From Sulfitobacter marinus (lineage in GTDB: Bacteria; Pseudomonadota; Alphaproteobacteria; Rhodobacterales; Rhodobacteraceae), in the NCBI RefSeq assembly GCF_900116285.1, contig NZ_FPAJ01000001.1, positions 186,001 to 250,000 of the forward strand: DNA of 64,000 nucleotides. Reading direction: 5' to 3'. The position numbers and the translations under genes are program-made. The notes beneath the pieces were generated by a model that saw only the letters and a program-made list of their open reading frames with translations, made no database searches and was not told the DNA's origin. Below are positions 7,951 through 16,660 of the stretch, piece by piece. How positions within the stretch are numbered: position 1 is the stretch's first letter; each line of letters starts with the position of its first letter.

Positions 7951-9212
7951 TCGTTCTTGGTATCTATATCGCGATTTTCTGCGCAGCATTTATTGTTGTA
8001 CGTTTCGGGATAAGCAAAATCACGGAACGCCGCGATTTCACCTCACTCAAGACCGTAACCTTTGGCGACGAAAGCGCGGTGCGCCCTAACAGATGGGCCA
8101 GTTTCCTGTCGGTGCTGACGCTATTCTTCCTTTGGGGGGCATTCACAGGTTCTGCTTGGGTGCCGTTTCATGCGCCGGGCCCCTTCGTGGGCGATACGGA
8201 ATTCACCTATACGATGGAGGCACCCGATGGTGCCCGCGACGATGCCACCGTCTATGCCCGGGTCCTGCCGACAGGAGAGAAGGGCGACCCGCAGGACGTG
8301 CCAGCGGGGGATGGTTTCGCGAAAAACGACAGCATCGCCCTTGCTGCTTGGCGTTCCGATCTGGTGCTTATGGATAAGAACGATGAAATCACGCGCAAAG
8401 ACGGCGGCAAGGTCGTTGCTATCGACGGGCAACCGGTATCGCCGGGAAGCCGTGTAGAGGTTGCCCATGGTACCGTCGCCGTTACGTCGAAAGGGTCGCT
8501 GAACTTTGTGCCCGATGGCGGCATGCAGATGGAGCCGATCTGGCTGCCCGCGCCGGAATCCGTGGTCGCCCGGGTCAAGGAAATCTCGGTGAGAGGGTAT
8601 CAGAACTTCACCCTGTGGGAGCATCTTTATTGGTCGCTATTCCGCGTCATCGTTGGCTTCTTATGTGGCGCGATTGTCGGTATTCCACTTGGCTATGCCA
8701 TGGGGCTAAGCGGTTGGTTCCGCGGCTGGTTTGACCCGATCGTAGAATTTATGCGCCCGGTGCCGCCGCTCGCCTTGATCCCGCTGGTTATCATCTGGGC
8801 TGGCATCGGCGAAAGCGGCAAGATCATCCTGTTGTTCCTGGCGGCACTGTGGATCATGGCCATCTCAGCGCGCGCGGGCGTATCGGGTGTTGCGATTTCC
8901 AAGGTGCACGCGGCTTATTCGCTGGGCGCAAGCCGCTGGCAGGTTCTGAGATATGTTATCGTGCCAAATTCGCTACCAGAAATTTTCACCGGCGCACGCG
9001 TCGCTATGGGGGTTTGTTGGGGCACCGTGGTCGCAGCCGAATTGGTTGCTGCCGAAAAAGGGGCAGGTATGATGATCATGGTCGCCAGTCGTTTCCAACT
9101 GACCGATATCGTGCTTATGGGGATCATCCTGATCGGTGTGATTGGCTTTAGCATCGACATCCTGATGCGCAAAGCCGAGGATTGGCTGGTCCCATGGAAG
9201 GGCCGCACGTAA
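7947..9212 (+). CDS. tauC: TauC-like ABC permease with an extra N-terminal membrane/periplasmic domain
   Basis: 421 aa, much longer than enterobacterial TauC (about 275). Residues about 1-20 and 50-70 are hydrophobic and bracket a short loop. About 130 hydrophilic residues follow (roughly 72-200, from WVPFHAPGPFVGD to WLPAPESVVARV), predicted extracytoplasmic. The standard binding-protein-dependent permease domain comes last. The EAA loop region reads AAYSLGASRWQVLRYVIVP, and the helices before it include VGFLCGAIVGIPLGYAMGL. Start and stop couple the gene to tauB (ATGA). Long TauC proteins are, to my memory, usual in Rhodobacteraceae. The function of the extra domain is unknown to me. Confidence 0.85.
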   Translation: MIVLGIYIAIFCAAFIVVRFGISKITERRDFTSLKTVTFGDESAVRPNRWASFLSVLTLFFLWGAFTGSAWVPFHAPGPFVGDTEFTYTMEAPDGARDDATVYARVLPTGEKGDPQDVPAGDGFAKNDSIALAAWRSDLVLMDKNDEITRKDGGKVVAIDGQPVSPGSRVEVAHGTVAVTSKGSLNFVPDGGMQMEPIWLPAPESVVARVKEISVRGYQNFTLWEHLYWSLFRVIVGFLCGAIVGIPLGYAMGLSGWFRGWFDPIVEFMRPVPPLALIPLVIIWAGIGESGKIILLFLAALWIMAISARAGVSGVAISKVHAAYSLGASRWQVLRYVIVPNSLPEIFTGARVAMGVCWGTVVAAELVAAEKGAGMMIMVASRFQLTDIVLMGIILIGVIGFSIDILMRKAEDWLVPWKGRT

Positions 9213-9356
9213 GCAGTATTGCGTCCGAGATTAGGCATCCAAGCCGTTGTTATTGCCGCTTGATCCAGCTTGATGGAATGCGCATTGCGTATAATGTGTA
9301 ACCTTGACGTTACTATCGTCACCCGCTATGTAACCCATAGGTTGCTAGAGGTATCA

Positions 9357-9758
9357 ATGATGAACTTGCTTGCCATAACGCGTTTGACTGGAAACATTCT
9401 CCTTATCGCTGCGGTGCTTTTGCTCACGATCATGATGTTCTGGGGGACGGCAATAGCGCCGTTCCATGTGATCGTTATAGGCGCTCTCGCTCTTTTGGGG
9501 GGCGTCGCGCAGTTTATGGTATCGGTCATGCGTCCACGCGACATCAAACCGGCGTGGGACGAACAATCGGTCGCGTCGCATCGCGGATCATATCAGTTTG
9601 GCTATTGGTCGGCGCTGATCGGGTTCTGGGCACTGTTCCTGTATTCTCGGGTCTCCAATACCGAAGTAGATAGCTCTTTCCTTTGGGTGGGCGTTATCCT
9701 GATGGGGGCGCCATCGCTGTGGATGATTATCGCAACTTTCCTGGGGCGTGCTGGATGA
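9357..9758 (+). CDS. Small membrane protein, four predicted helices, paired with an XRE regulator
   Basis: 133 aa from the ATG at 9357 (preceded by GAGG; a second in-frame ATG at 9360 is equally possible). Four hydrophobic segments are visible at about residues 6-26, 33-52, 79-96 and 106-128. No catalytic or transport motif is seen. The last bases overlap the start of an XRE-family gene (ATGA). Such membrane protein/small HTH pairs, often with DUF2178-like proteins, are common; the membrane partner may sense a signal or sequester the regulator. That role is inference. Confidence 0.7.
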   Translation: MMNLLAITRLTGNILLIAAVLLLTIMMFWGTAIAPFHVIVIGALALLGGVAQFMVSVMRPRDIKPAWDEQSVASHRGSYQFGYWSALIGFWALFLYSRVSNTEVDSSFLWVGVILMGAPSLWMIIATFLGRAG

Positions 9759-9958
9759 CCCTGCTACGAGCGAACCTGAAAGAACATCGAAAGCGGGCGG
9801 GGCTAACGCAGGCTGAATTGGCCGAAAAGGTTGAGGTCAGCCGGAAGACAATTAACACGGTCGAAAACGGAATATTTGTGCCATCCACCGTTTTGTCGTT
9901 GAAGCTTGCACGCTGCCTTGGCGTAGCTGTTGAGGACTTGTTTCAACTGCCTGACTGA
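9755..9958 (+). CDS. Small XRE-family HTH transcriptional regulator
   Basis: 67 aa consisting almost entirely of one Cro/C1-type helix-turn-helix (about residues 6-62), with LTQAELAEKVEVSRKTINTV as the core and KLARCLGVAVEDLFQL at the end. The start ATG at 9755 overlaps the stop of the membrane protein gene, so the two are co-translated. The small size and context match YozG/YgzD-type regulators that control their own membrane partner. No target site is evident. Confidence 0.85.
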   Translation: MTLLRANLKEHRKRAGLTQAELAEKVEVSRKTINTVENGIFVPSTVLSLKLARCLGVAVEDLFQLPD

Positions 9959-10252
9959 TCCGCAGTACCGCTTGATGTCGCCCCTTAGAAACATCACTCA
10001 CGACTGAACCACCTGCCCAAGGTAGGTGCAGGCACAGTCTCGGTCAGCGTGCATTTCACCTCGCAAGGCCTGCTATAAGAAAACGCCGCCGGTCCCTGAA
10101 ATGACATCAACCGGGTCCACCAAGCGGCACTGCCCGTTGACATGCGCGTGAACGATCACATCTTTCACCTTGCAGCAGTGGCATTGCAGATGCACTCTGC
10201 TGTCAGAAATTTCGGGCGCGGCCCTGCGTCCCCCTTGTTCAGGAGATTGTGA

Positions 10253-11737
10253 ATGCAGCCAAAGGCCGTACCCGTGTCGAAAACAACCACCTCGCCTGTT
10301 TGGGAGCAGTGGCTCTTGATGGGCATGCTGGCCTTGGCATTTGTCGCGATGCAAACCGTCATGGCCTATGCCAAGCCCGAAAGCCTGGCACCGCTGGCCG
10401 AGAAAATCAGCCCGTCGGTTGTGAACATCACGACATCCACGGTGGTCGAAGGGCGCACCGGCCCGCGCGGCATCGTGCCCGAAGGGTCACCGTTCGAGGA
10501 CTTCTTTCGCGAATTTCAGGATCGCAATAATGATGGGCAATCGGGTCCGTCTGCACGCAAGTCATCGGCGCTTGGGTCTGGGTTTGTGATTTCCGAAGAC
10601 GGTTATGTGGTGACGAACAACCACGTTATCGAAGGCGCGGATGAAATCACGGTTGAATTTTTCTCGGGCGCGGAATTGATCGCCAAGGTTATAGGCACGG
10701 ATCCCAATACTGATATTGCTTTGTTGAAAGTCGAGGCCCCATCGCCGCTGCCCTTCGTAAAGTTCGGCGATAGCGACGCAGCACGTGTGGGCGACTGGGT
10801 CATCGCGATGGGCAATCCGCTGGGGCAGGGGTTTTCGGTTTCCGCCGGGATCGTATCGGCGCGCAACCGGGCGCTGTCAGGGACATATGACGACTACATC
10901 CAGACCGATGCGGCGATCAACCGCGGGAATTCCGGTGGGCCATTGTTCAACATGGATGGCGCTGTGATCGGCGTGAACACGGCCATTCTATCCCCCAATG
11001 GCGGTTCGATCGGGATCGGCTTTTCCATGGCGTCTAACGTGGTGAAACGCGTGGTGGACCAGCTTAAGCAATACGGTGAAACCCGCCGGGGTTGGCTGGG
11101 TGTGCGCATTCAGGACGTCACCCAGGACGTGGCCGATGCCATGGGGCTGGCCAAGGCGGCGGGCGCGTTAATCACTGACGTGCCCGACGGACCGGCCAAG
11201 GAAGCTGGGCTGAAAACCGGAGACGTGATCATGAGCTTTGCCGGGGTCGAGGTCGAAGACACCCGTGCGTTGGTCCGTCAGGTCGGCAACAGTGCCGTGG
11301 GCGCGGCTGTGCGGGTTACGGTGCTGCGCGACGGGAAAACGCAAACGCTCAAAGTGACCCTTGGACGCCGCGAAGATGCTGATGACACCAGCCCCGCTGG
11401 CACGCCGGAGGACGACGACGCACCGCAAGAGCCTGAGATAGCATCGCTGCTGGGCCTGACTCTCACCCCACTGACGGATGACATGCGTGCGGAACTCGGC
11501 GCTGATGACACCACGACCGGCTTGGTCGTCACAGATGTTGATGAGGTGTCCGAGGCCTTTGAAAAGGGCCTGCGCACAGGTGACGTGATCACCGAGGCGG
11601 GCCAGCAAAGCGTTGCCACAGTGGCGGATCTTGAGGACCGGATCGCCGAGGCACAGGATGCGGGGCGCAAATCGTTGCTCTTGCTGATCCGGCGCGCCGG
11701 AGATCCGCGTTTTGTCGCGATTGGTATCGAAGACTAA
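10253..11737 (+). CDS. Deg/HtrA-type periplasmic serine endoprotease (Do-like)
   Basis: 494 aa; the ATG at 10253 has CAGGAG about 8 nt upstream. One N-terminal hydrophobic segment (about 20-38) acts as signal or anchor. The trypsin-like domain holds the triad His124 (VVTNNHVIEG), Asp154 (DPNTDIALLKV) and Ser227 (GNSGGPLF). Two PDZ domains follow, roughly residues 280-370 and 405-490, separated by an acidic linker. It degrades or refolds damaged proteins in the envelope. It has no operon partner; a terminator follows directly. DegP, DegQ and the roseobacter Deg paralogues cannot be told apart from this sequence, so no symbol is given. Confidence 0.9.
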   Translation: MQPKAVPVSKTTTSPVWEQWLLMGMLALAFVAMQTVMAYAKPESLAPLAEKISPSVVNITTSTVVEGRTGPRGIVPEGSPFEDFFREFQDRNNDGQSGPSARKSSALGSGFVISEDGYVVTNNHVIEGADEITVEFFSGAELIAKVIGTDPNTDIALLKVEAPSPLPFVKFGDSDAARVGDWVIAMGNPLGQGFSVSAGIVSARNRALSGTYDDYIQTDAAINRGNSGGPLFNMDGAVIGVNTAILSPNGGSIGIGFSMASNVVKRVVDQLKQYGETRRGWLGVRIQDVTQDVADAMGLAKAAGALITDVPDGPAKEAGLKTGDVIMSFAGVEVEDTRALVRQVGNSAVGAAVRVTVLRDGKTQTLKVTLGRREDADDTSPAGTPEDDDAPQEPEIASLLGLTLTPLTDDMRAELGADDTTTGLVVTDVDEVSEAFEKGLRTGDVITEAGQQSVATVADLEDRIAEAQDAGRKSLLLLIRRAGDPRFVAIGIED

Positions 11738-11769
11738 ACAGCGGCTTTCACGCGACCCAAACCAATGAC

Positions 11770-11798
11770 CCGCCTTTGCCGACGCAGGGGCGGTTTTT
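11770..11798 (+). terminator. Rho-independent terminator after the Deg protease gene
   Basis: CCGCCTTTGC (11770-11779) pairs with GCAGGGGCGG (11784-11793), including two G-U pairs across a 4-nt CGAC loop, and is followed by TTTTT (11794-11798). It lies 33 nt past the protease stop codon. Confidence 0.8.
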
Positions 11799-11874
11799 CG
11801 TAATCTGCGCGTGTAGCTTCTTTGTTGTTTCACATGTCGAAAGTGCGTAGTTTCTTTGACAGGAGGAAGCCTGA

Positions 11875-12561
11875 ATGTCCGAAGCCATGCCCACGTCCGT
11901 GTACCCGGAACGTCTTCATAAATTGCGCACGCAGCTTCTGGCCGAGGCAGATATAACAAGTGTCCAAAACCAAGAGTTGATCCAAAGCCGCCGCGAACAG
12001 ATTTGCGACGCCGCGCTTGAGCTGTTTTTGGAGAAAGGCTTTGCGGCCACAACAATACGCGACATCTGCGCGCGCTCGGGTGTTAATCAGGCCAGCATCT
12101 ATGATTACATCGCCAACAAAAATGATATCCTGCGCCGCCTTCTGAACCAGCTTTGGTTTCGCGAAGACGTGCCAACCCTGTCAGTGATCCTGCAAGATCA
12201 ATCGCTTTCGCTGGAAGACGCGATTGAACAGTATTTCCGCGAAACTTGGGCATATAAGCGCAAAGGCACATTGCTGGCCTATCGCTGCGTGCCCCATATG
12301 CTGCCAGAGGACCGCGAAGCCTTGCACGCCCGCGAATATGCGGCGATGAAGGATCTGGCCGATCAGCTTAGCCTTCGGCTGGGGATTTCATCCGAAGACC
12401 GCCGTCTTGATATTGTGTCAAACCTGATGGTGTTTTTGTCTGCCTTTGGCCCCATGCGTGATTGGCTGAACCGCGATATTCCCAGCGATCAAATCCTGCG
12501 GGCCATTTCTGCCGGCGCTACTGCGATGATCCGGTCGTTAGAGGCCGAAGATACCCCGTAA
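11875..12561 (+). CDS. TetR/AcrR-family transcriptional regulator
   Basis: 228 aa with CAGGAGG about 8 nt before the ATG. The N-terminal HTH is about residues 42-88 (ALELFLEKGFAATTIRDICA, then SGVNQASIYDYIANK) after a 40-residue leader. The C-terminal ligand domain is unassigned. The gene stands alone between the protease terminator and the convergent Fur-family gene, so its targets are not shown by context. Confidence 0.88.
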   Translation: MSEAMPTSVYPERLHKLRTQLLAEADITSVQNQELIQSRREQICDAALELFLEKGFAATTIRDICARSGVNQASIYDYIANKNDILRRLLNQLWFREDVPTLSVILQDQSLSLEDAIEQYFRETWAYKRKGTLLAYRCVPHMLPEDREALHAREYAAMKDLADQLSLRLGISSEDRRLDIVSNLMVFLSAFGPMRDWLNRDIPSDQILRAISAGATAMIRSLEAEDTP

Positions 12562-12567
12562 TTCAGA

Positions 12568-12990
12568 TCAGGTTTTGCGGGCGCGGATCACAGTATGATG
12601 GCTGACGATTTGATAGCCCAGTTCCGCCGCTACCCTGCTCATCAGCTCGGCGATTTCGGTGCCGGGGATTTCGACTAAATCGCCGCTTTCAAGGTCGACG
12701 AGATGGTCGTGCTCGGTATGGGGCATCATTTCATAGCGGGCAGGGGCATCGTCCATCACCAGCTTGCGCACCAGCCCTGCGTTTTCAAGCACTGACATGG
12801 TGCGATATACGGTTGCGACCGACACAGTATCATCCAGCGCGCGCACTTTCTCATACAGGTCTTCGACGTTGGGATGGTCATCGGTTTCAGACAGAATCGT
12901 TACAATCGATGCACGTTGCGGTGTGACGCGCAGCCCGGCATCGCGCAGCATTTTCCTGTAGTCGGGGTCATTTTCCAATGCGGTCACCAT
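12568..12990 (-). CDS. Fur-family metalloregulator, probably Mur (manganese uptake regulator)
   Basis: 140 aa. The winged HTH includes GLRVTPQRASIVTIL and SVATVYRTMSVLENAGLV. Metal ligands lie in the HTEHDHLVDLESGDLVEI segment. The CxxC structural-zinc motifs typical of Zur and many Fur proteins are absent, as in alphaproteobacterial Mur/Fur. It diverges from sitABCD, a Mn2+ importer, with a palindrome in between. In Rhodobacteraceae and Rhizobiales this arrangement belongs to Mur, which represses sitABCD when manganese is sufficient. Irr or an iron-type Fur is less likely given the neighbour. Confidence 0.85.
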   Translation of the reverse strand: MVTALENDPDYRKMLRDAGLRVTPQRASIVTILSETDDHPNVEDLYEKVRALDDTVSVATVYRTMSVLENAGLVRKLVMDDAPARYEMMPHTEHDHLVDLESGDLVEIPGTEIAELMSRVAAELGYQIVSHHTVIRARKT

Positions 12991-13071
12991 CCTTGTGTTG
13001 CCACGACTTTAAGCAAGTTTTTTCTTGCCTGCAACATTCTGCGATCTATTCTCATTCGCATGTTTGACATT

Positions 13072-13086
13072 TGCGAATAATTCGCA
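13072..13086. promoter_or_regulatory. Palindromic Fur/Mur-type operator in the mur-sitA intergenic region
   Basis: TGCGAA-TAA-TTCGCA is a perfect 6-bp inverted repeat with a 3-bp spacer, embedded in AT-rich flanks, 39 bp before the sitA start. Its position in a 134-bp divergent promoter region next to a Fur-family gene makes it the likely operator for sitABCD and possibly for the regulator itself. Confidence 0.6.
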
Positions 13087-13124
13087 TTTACATGTAGCTG
13101 AAGTGTTAAGCTATGGAGGCTTTG

Positions 13125-14018
13125 GTGAAAAAAACTTTGTTGGCGACGGTTTCCACGACAGTATTGATGACAGCGGCCCCTGTGTGGGCGGCGGATTTCA
13201 AGGTGGTGACGACGTTCACAGTGCTTGCGGATATGGCCCAGCACGTAGCGGGGGACGCGGCCGAGGTTGTATCGATCACCAAGCCGGGTGCCGAAATTCA
13301 TGGCTACGAACCCACGCCGCGTGACATCGTGCGGGCGGTTGATGCCGATCTGATCTTGTGGAACGGCCTGAACCTCGAGCTGTGGTTCGAGCAGTTTTTG
13401 TCCAATCTTGGCGATATTCCGTCTGTGACTTTGACGGATGGCATTGACCCGATTTCGATCGCTACTGGCGACTATGAGGGCAAGCCAAACCCACATGCAT
13501 GGATGGGATTGGATAATGCGCTGATCTATGTCGACAATATCGCCGCCGCTTTTGCGGAATATGACCCGGACAATGCCGATATCTATTTGGCGAACGCCGA
13601 AACGTATAAGGGCGAGATTCGTGATACAATTGCGCCGCTGCGGGACCGTGTGGCGGAAATTCCCCAAGCGCAGCGTTGGTTGGTCACCTGCGAAGGGGCG
13701 TTTAGCTATCTTGCCCGTGATTTCGCTATGAAAGAGCTGTATTTGTGGCCGATGAATGCAGACCAGACCGGCACACCGCAGCAAGTGCGCACCGTGATCG
13801 ACGAGGTTCGGGCCAATGATATTCCCGTGGTTTTCTGCGAAAGCACGGTCAATACAGCACCTGCCAAACAGATCGCCCGTGAAACGGATGCGGCCTATGG
13901 TGGGGTGCTATACGTCGACAGCCTCAGCACGGCGGAGGGGCCAGTGCCCAGCTATCTGGACCTGCTGCGGGTGACATCCCAGACCATCGCCGATGGACTG
14001 GCTGAGAACTTAAAGTGA
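13125..14018 (+). CDS. sitA: Manganese ABC transporter substrate-binding protein
   Basis: 297 aa from GTG at 13125. This start is preferred over the ATG at 13113 because GGAGG (13115-13119) lies 5 nt before it and the signal peptide ([21 protein letters not shown]) then follows directly. Metal ligands are visible in [16 protein letters not shown] (His), [12 protein letters not shown] (His), [13 protein letters not shown] (Glu) and VDSLS (Asp). Glu in the third position, as in PsaA/SitA, rather than the His of ZnuA, argues for Mn2+ over Zn2+. The protein binds the metal in the periplasm for SitBCD. Confidence 0.9.
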   Translation: MKKTLLATVSTTVLMTAAPVWAADFKVVTTFTVLADMAQHVAGDAAEVVSITKPGAEIHGYEPTPRDIVRAVDADLILWNGLNLELWFEQFLSNLGDIPSVTLTDGIDPISIATGDYEGKPNPHAWMGLDNALIYVDNIAAAFAEYDPDNADIYLANAETYKGEIRDTIAPLRDRVAEIPQAQRWLVTCEGAFSYLARDFAMKELYLWPMNADQTGTPQQVRTVIDEVRANDIPVVFCESTVNTAPAKQIARETDAAYGGVLYVDSLSTAEGPVPSYLDLLRVTSQTIADGLAENLK

Positions 14019-14031
14019 TCGGAACACAGTT

Positions 14032-14928
14032 ATGCTAAGCGCCGAAATCCAACATGATGCTGAACATTTCGCGCCCCAAGACAGCGGGATATCTGCCCAT
14101 AATGTGACCGTCACGTATCGCAACGGTCACACGGCGCTGTATGATGCGAATTTCGAGATTCCGCGCGGCACGATCACCGCGCTGGTGGGGGTGAATGGGG
14201 CGGGGAAGTCCACTTTGTTCAAGGCCATCATGGGCTTTGTTCCCGCCGCAGCGGGCGAGATCAAGCTGCTTGGCAAATCCGTGCGCGAGGCGCTGCGCGA
14301 GAACCTTGTCGCTTATGTGCCGCAATCGGAGGAGGTCGATTGGGCCTTTCCGGTGTTGGTGCAGGACGTGGTGATGATGGGGCGTTACGGGCATATGGGT
14401 TTCCTGCGCCGTCCCAAAGCCGCAGATCACGCAGCCGTGGACGAGGCCTTGCGCCGCGTGAACATGAGCGACTTTCGGAACCGCCAGATTGGCGAACTGT
14501 CCGGCGGCCAACGCAAACGTGTGTTTCTGGCCCGCGCCTTGGCCCAAGACGGCCGCGTGATCCTGCTGGATGAACCTTTCACCGGGGTGGACGTCAAAAC
14601 CGAGGATCAGATTGTGGCCCTGTTGCGCGAACTGCGCGACGAGGGCCGCGTGATGTTGGTCTCGACCCATAACCTGGGCTCTGTACCCGAATTCTGCGAC
14701 CGTACCGTGTTGGTCAAGGGGACCGTCCTTGCTTATGGGCCGACCGAAACGGTCTTTACCCATGACAACCTTGAGATGGCATTCGGTGGCGTGCTGCGTC
14801 ACTTTACCCTTGGCGGTAGTGACCTGCATGACGACGATGATGGCCGCGAGCTGCGGATCATCACTGACGACGAACGCCCCTTTGTTCATTACGGAGAGGC
14901 GCTGGCGAAGGGCGAGGACGACAAATGA
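14032..14928 (+). CDS. sitB: Manganese ABC transporter ATP-binding protein
   Basis: 298 aa. Walker A is [11 protein letters not shown], the signature is [16 protein letters not shown], Walker B is [12 protein letters not shown] and the switch His is in [21 protein letters not shown] is typical of the SitB/MntB/ZnuC group. The roughly 40-residue acidic tail ([10 protein letters not shown] onward) is longer than usual. It is the ATPase for SitC/SitD; sitC overlaps its end (ATGA). Confidence 0.9.
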   Translation: MLSAEIQHDAEHFAPQDSGISAHNVTVTYRNGHTALYDANFEIPRGTITALVGVNGAGKSTLFKAIMGFVPAAAGEIKLLGKSVREALRENLVAYVPQSEEVDWAFPVLVQDVVMMGRYGHMGFLRRPKAADHAAVDEALRRVNMSDFRNRQIGELSGGQRKRVFLARALAQDGRVILLDEPFTGVDVKTEDQIVALLRELRDEGRVMLVSTHNLGSVPEFCDRTVLVKGTVLAYGPTETVFTHDNLEMAFGGVLRHFTLGGSDLHDDDDGRELRIITDDERPFVHYGEALAKGEDDK

Positions 14929-15800
14929 TCGACCTGCTGCTAGAGCCGTTCGGCTACGGCTACATGTTCAACGCCATGTGGGTATCGGCCATGGTCGGCG
15001 CGGTCTGCGCGTTTCTGTCATGCTACCTGATGCTGAAAGGTTGGTCGCTGATCGGCGACGCGCTGAGCCATTCGGTCGTGCCCGGTGTGGCAGGGGCGTA
15101 TATGTTGGGTCTGCCCTTTGCGCTTGGCGCGTTTCTGGCGGGCGGACTGGCGGCGGGGGCGATGTTGTTTCTGTCGGGGCGCTCGGGCCTCAAGATCGAC
15201 GTCATCATTGGCATCATCTTTACATCGTTCTTTGGGCTGGGCCTGTTCATGGTGTCGCTGTCGCCCATGTCGGTCAGTATCCAAACCATCATCATGGGCA
15301 ATATTCTGGCCATCGCCCCGTCTGACATCATTCAACTGGCGATCATCGGCGCGGTCTGCCTGACGGTGCTGCTGCTGAAGTGGAAAGATTTAATGGTTAC
15401 GTTTTTCGACGAAAACCACGCGCGATCCATCGGGCTGAAACCGGATGTTCTGAAGGCGGTGTTCTTTATGTTGCTGTCTGCTGCCGTTGTGGCGGCGATG
15501 ATGACCGTGGGCGCATTTTTGGTGATCGCGATGGTCGTGACCCCCGGTGCCACGGCCTATCTGCTTTGCGACCGGTTTCCGCGCCTTATCATTGTGTCGG
15601 TGATCATCGGGACGTTAACCGGATTTCTGGGGGCCTATGCCAGCTATTTTCTGGATGGCGCGACAGGCGGTGTGATTGTGACCCTGCAAACTGCCATTTT
15701 CCTTGCGGCCTTTGTCTTTGCGCCAAAACACGGCGTGCTGGCGGCACGGCGCAAGGCGGCCCAAGCGCTGCAGTCCTTGCGAGACGAGGTGCCATCATGA
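14925..15800 (+). CDS. sitC: Manganese ABC transporter permease
   Basis: 291 aa, about eight to nine membrane helices, in the ABC-3 (ZnuB/MntB/SitC) family. Family sequences include [21 protein letters not shown] near residues 40-60 and [20 protein letters not shown] around 198-217. It forms the membrane channel with SitD. It overlaps sitB upstream and sitD downstream by 4 nt each, so translation is coupled. Confidence 0.9.
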   Translation: MIDLLLEPFGYGYMFNAMWVSAMVGAVCAFLSCYLMLKGWSLIGDALSHSVVPGVAGAYMLGLPFALGAFLAGGLAAGAMLFLSGRSGLKIDVIIGIIFTSFFGLGLFMVSLSPMSVSIQTIIMGNILAIAPSDIIQLAIIGAVCLTVLLLKWKDLMVTFFDENHARSIGLKPDVLKAVFFMLLSAAVVAAMMTVGAFLVIAMVVTPGATAYLLCDRFPRLIIVSVIIGTLTGFLGAYASYFLDGATGGVIVTLQTAIFLAAFVFAPKHGVLAARRKAAQALQSLRDEVPS

Positions 15801-16660
15801 TCGACACATTGCTGTTTCCGTTTCAGTTTCCCTTTATGCAAAATGCCTTTTGGATCATTCTGCTGGTCGCACCCCCCACGGCATTGCTGTCTTGTTTTCT
15901 GGTTCTCAAGGGCTGGGCGCTGATGGGGGATGCCGTTAGCCATGCGGTGCTGCCGGGGGTGGTTCTGGCCTGGATTACGGGCATTCCGCTGATCATCGGG
16001 GCCTTTGCTGCGGGCATGTCCTGCGCCTTGCTGACCGGATACCTAAGCCACAATAGCCGGATCAAGCAGGACACCGTGATGGGGGTAGTTTTCTCGGGGA
16101 TGTTTGGCATTGGCATTATCATGTACACATCGATTTCGACCAACCAGCATCTGGATCACATCCTGTTTGGCAACATGCTGGGGGTGGGTCCGCAGGACCT
16201 ATGGACGGCTGGCGTTATCTCGATCTTTGTAACTGCGTTTATGGTGCTGAAGTGGAAGGACCTGCTGCTGCACGCCTTTGATCCGGCCCAAGCGCAGGCA
16301 AGCGGGTTGCGCACAGATCTGCTGCACTATGGCTTGCTGGCCGTGTTGTCGCTGACCATCGTGGCGACCTTGACCGCAACGGGGCTGATCCTTGCGGTCG
16401 CTTTGCTGGTCACACCGGGGGCGATTGCGTTTCTGTTGGTGCGCAGCTTTGGTCCGATGTTGATCATGTCGGTCGCGGTGTGCACAGCGTCGATGTTCGC
16501 AGGCACCTACCTGAGCTTTTTCATCGACAGCGCGCCGGCCCCGACCATTGTTCTGATCCTGACAGCGGTGTTTATTGTGGCATTTGTTAACCGCCTTTAC
16601 GCCACGCATAAAGCGTCACGTATCGCCGGGCAGGCGATGAACGGGGCTGACAACGGGTGA
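15797..16660 (+). CDS. sitD: Manganese ABC transporter permease, second subunit
   Basis: 287 aa from the ATG at 15797 that overlaps the sitC stop; the longer open frame upstream lies inside sitC. It is a paralogue of SitC, with GWALMGDAVSHAVLPGVVLAW and ATGLILAVALLVTPGAIAFL at matching positions. It completes the importer as a heterodimeric permease. This is the last gene of the operon; no clear terminator was found directly behind it. Confidence 0.9.
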   Translation: MIDTLLFPFQFPFMQNAFWIILLVAPPTALLSCFLVLKGWALMGDAVSHAVLPGVVLAWITGIPLIIGAFAAGMSCALLTGYLSHNSRIKQDTVMGVVFSGMFGIGIIMYTSISTNQHLDHILFGNMLGVGPQDLWTAGVISIFVTAFMVLKWKDLLLHAFDPAQAQASGLRTDLLHYGLLAVLSLTIVATLTATGLILAVALLVTPGAIAFLLVRSFGPMLIMSVAVCTASMFAGTYLSFFIDSAPAPTIVLILTAVFIVAFVNRLYATHKASRIAGQAMNGADNG

